Shown: in pieces, positions 62,248-64,000 of the stretch
How the letters are laid out: each line of letters opens with the position of its first letter
How positions within the stretch are numbered: position 1 is the stretch's first letter
Assembly (NCBI GenBank): GCA_965249895.1
Contig: CBDFNC010000005.1
Span: forward strand, 186,001-250,000
DNA from: CBDFNC01 sp965249895
Lineage (GTDB): Bacteria; Pseudomonadota; Gammaproteobacteria; Enterobacterales; CBDFNC01
DNA length: 64,000 nucleotides
Reading direction: 5' to 3'
Translations under genes and position numbers: made by a program
The notes under the pieces: model-generated
Told to the model about the DNA's origin: nothing
The model's database searches: none
The model's input: only the letters and a program-made list of their open reading frames with translations

Positions 62248-62946
62248 ATGAAACAGCAACTAATCACGCTATTTCTGACAGCTTTTCTATCAAGCCCTGC
62301 TTTAGCCGACGCTCAATTGGAACACAAAACTTTTCACAGCCAACTATTAACCCAACAAAGCAAGGTCGAAAAGGCGGATAGAGAACTTTTTGTGTATTTA
62401 CCCGATGGCTACCAGGATCCAGGTACAAGCTAAGTGGGTTAGTATAAGTTTTCCGAGGTTATGTATGTATTTTAACCATTGCAAATGTACTAATTCGCCT
62501 AGAACTGCATGGCCTGCCTAGATTGCTAGGTTAATTTAAGCCTTGGTGAACTTTTGCTTATGCACTTACCCTACCCTTTACCTGCTTCATCATTATGGAG
62601 AAAAAGCTGCGGATATGTTTTCGAAAGTATCCAGGCTGAAACAAGATCTCGATAAACTTATCGGTGAAAAAATGATTAAACCTATGATAGTGGTGGCCCT
62701 GGATAATCACTCCCACTACTTTCACTCCTGGTATGAAAACAGCCCCGCCACAGGACCCTGGTTAGCAGTGAATGGACCTGAGCTGGTCAACTTTATTGAT
62801 AAAAACTACCGCACCAAACCTAACAGGGAAAATCGTGCAATAGCAGGGTATGGCTCGGGTGGTTATGGCGCTTTAAACCTGGCTATTAATCACAACCAGC
62901 TGTTCTCCATTGTCTATGCCATGAATCCCTTGCATATTCTCATGGA
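62248..62946 (+). pseudogene. Tandem esterase paralogue, broken by a MITE and an IS21 element
   Basis: Signal peptide (ITLFLTAFLSSPALADA) and ELFVYLPDGYQDPGTS, then the 134-bp MITE (62433-62566) introduces a stop. Beyond it the frame resumes as YPTLYLLHHYGEKAADMFSK, IVVALDNHSHYFHSWYENSP, AIAGYGSGGYGALNLAINHN, where the elbow is GYGSGGYG. It stops at MNPLH, where IS21 repeats begin, so the C-terminal 130 or so residues and the catalytic Asp/His are lost. Removing the MITE plus one TA gives a continuous frame with the same spacing as the intact paralogue. GGAGCAAAC precedes the ATG. Confidence 0.88.
62433..62566. mobile_element. 134-bp TA-flanked MITE, copy 2
   Basis: AGTGGGT...GCACT with TA at 62431-62432 and 62567-62568. 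Ends are imperfectly inverted (11 of 16). Same length as copy 1 at 38089. TA duplication suggests mobilisation by an IS630/Tc1-type transposase, none of which is in the window. Confidence 0.85.
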
Positions 62947-62947
62947 T

Positions 62948-63039
62948 GCTGATCACCTGTTCTCATCGAAGCTGATCACACATTCTCATTCAAGCTGATC
63001 ACTCTTTCTTATTGATGCTGATCACCAATTTTAGTTAGT
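62948..63039. repeat. Four 23-bp terminal repeats of the IS21 element
   Basis: GCTGATCAC starts at 62948, 62971, 62994 and 63017, exactly 23 bases apart, with partly conserved TTCTCAT between. Multiple spaced transposase sites are typical of IS21 ends. Confidence 0.85.
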
Positions 63040-63127
63040 TTAACTTCAAAAGGTCTCATTCAATCTTGCCATTTTTCATTGTTAATGCCCGCATAATATT
63101 TGCTCCATTTCTTATTAAAGAGCCGTT

Positions 63128-64000
63128 ATGCCAACCGAGTCCATTTCAATGCGAAAACTCAAAGAAATACTTCGATTAAAATACGAAAGTAAGTTATCTC
63201 ACCGTAAAATTGCAACAAGCTTATCCATCTCACCTGGTACTGTCTCAACTTATGTCAATCGTGCAAAGTTGATGGGGATCGAAACCTGGCCATTGCCAGA
63301 GCAGTGGGATGACTTCAAGTTAAACAAGCACTTTTTACAAACAAAGATCACCCCCAGAACAGCTATTCCTTTACCAAATTGGTCTGAATTTCATCAGCAG
63401 TTAAAGAAAAAAGGCGTGACTAAACAATTGCTATGGCAAGAGTACGTAGAGCGAAACGCCGACAACAATTACAGTTATCCGCAGCTGTGCCGTATTTACA
63501 AAGAGTGGCGCTCACGTCAACAACCCTCAATGCGACAAACCCATCAGTATGGCGAGAAGTTATTTGTCGATTACTGCGGACCGACAATCCCCATTGTTAA
63601 CCCGGATACGGGCGAATATCGAGGGGCGCAAGTCTTTGTGGCTGTGATGGGGGGCTCAAGTTATACCTACGCTGAGGCGACATTATCGCAGCAACTCGAA
63701 GACTGGGTGATGAGCCATGCCCGGGCATTTCAATTTCTGGGGGCAGTACCTGAAATCATCGTCCCGGATAATTTACGCTCCGGCACCACCAGAGCCTGTA
63801 AATATGATCCTGATTTAAACCCAACCTATCAGCAGCTGGCTGCCCATTATAATGTGGCTATTATCCCGGCCAGACCGCTGAAACCCAAGGATAAAGCGAA
63901 AGCTGAAAATGGTGTCCTGATTGTTGAACGCTGGATAATGGCGGTCTTGCGTCATGAAATATTTTACACATTAACGCACTTGAATCAGCGCATTAGTGAG
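63128..64000 (+). CDS. istA: IS21-family transposase IstA (partial, open at window end)
   Basis: 291 codons visible from the ATG at 63128 with no stop. The N-terminal HTH is MRKLKEILRLKYESKLSHRK, IATSLSISPGTVSTYVNRA; the rve-type core has the first Asp in EKLFVDYCGPT, the second in EIIVPDNLRSGT and the Glu in KDKAKAENGVL. IstA joins the element ends and needs the AAA+ partner IstB, expected just beyond the window. Intact as far as seen. Confidence 0.92.
   Translation, partial: MPTESISMRKLKEILRLKYESKLSHRKIATSLSISPGTVSTYVNRAKLMGIETWPLPEQWDDFKLNKHFLQTKITPRTAIPLPNWSEFHQQLKKKGVTKQLLWQEYVERNADNNYSYPQLCRIYKEWRSRQQPSMRQTHQYGEKLFVDYCGPTIPIVNPDTGEYRGAQVFVAVMGGSSYTYAEATLSQQLEDWVMSHARAFQFLGAVPEIIVPDNLRSGTTRACKYDPDLNPTYQQLAAHYNVAIIPARPLKPKDKAKAENGVLIVERWIMAVLRHEIFYTLTHLNQRISE

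Larger units (their letters stand above)
62947..64000 (+). mobile_element. IS21-family element, left part
   Basis: Begins in the esterase pseudogene at about 62944-62948 with tandem terminal repeats and contains istA; it runs past the end of the window. The left tip cannot be fixed to the base. Confidence 0.85.

Noticed and set aside
62948..63039. 23-bp regular repeats as a CRISPR array
   Set aside because: Repeats are only partly conserved, without unique spacers, and sit at the end of an IS21 element, where such repeats are expected.

Overview
The window looks like chromosomal DNA of a marine gammaproteobacterium, most likely in the Alteromonadales (Shewanella/Thalassomonas/Colwellia-like). 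The clues are the rlmI-selD-selU cluster, Gram-negative copper (copA/copB) and siderophore ABC genes, Fur-type operators, a GH19 chitinase next to a second chitin-binding secreted protein, and mid-40s GC by eye. No rRNA, tRNA or CRISPR array was recognised. The organism assignment is inference; no marker gene settles it.

Layout. 0.4-13.1 kb is mostly housekeeping: a 2OG-Fe(II)-type oxygenase, rlmI, selD, selU, a YbaK deacylase, a very large glutamate-synthase-like protein, and directly behind it a CysJ-like NADPH flavoprotein split by a frameshift. 13.2-21 kb is an accessory island, AT-richer than its flanks. It holds a tightly packed four-gene operon (79-aa DNA-binding-like protein, SMC/RecF-like ATPase, histidine-kinase-like ATPase, receiver-kinase fusion) with an iterated 18-bp operator in its promoter, then a broken integrase, a Doc toxin with its 56-aa partner, and an ISAs1 element with a 10-bp target duplication. 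This operon is the best candidate for an undescribed system, probably a signalling-based defence system.

21.5-34.3 kb carries an unknown gene behind a Fur box, a serine dehydratase-Gpx-GST operon, a copper operon with a CueR/MerR-type 19-bp-spacer promoter, a YHS protein, two AraC regulators, and a divergent LysR/MFS pair. 34.4-37.8 kb is an IS66 element (8-bp duplication) interrupted by an IS3 element. 38-45.5 kb is degenerate: two MITE families, gene remnants, a peptide plus glycine-rich-domain-like protein pair, AraC genes (one intact, one with a nonsense codon, one fragment), GST and a DCC thioredoxin-like protein.

45.8-49.2 kb is a siderophore-type ABC importer with a DUF2218 gene. 49.3-54 kb has an alpha/beta hydrolase, an RraA-like protein, a broken Y1 transposase and a Fur-box-led TauD-like oxygenase/TauE-like exporter pair. 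54.2-55 kb is a yjdM pseudogene and two IS66 tails. 55-59 kb holds the chitin genes. 60-64 kb has a lipoprotein, an intact esterase, a tandem esterase paralogue broken first by a 134-bp TA-flanked MITE and then by an IS21-family element that runs off the window.

How genes may work together: selD supplies selenophosphate to SelU; the GltB-like protein lacks a gltD and may take electrons from the adjacent flavoprotein (inference); CopA/CopB and the cupredoxin handle periplasmic copper; the two chitin proteins act outside the cell.
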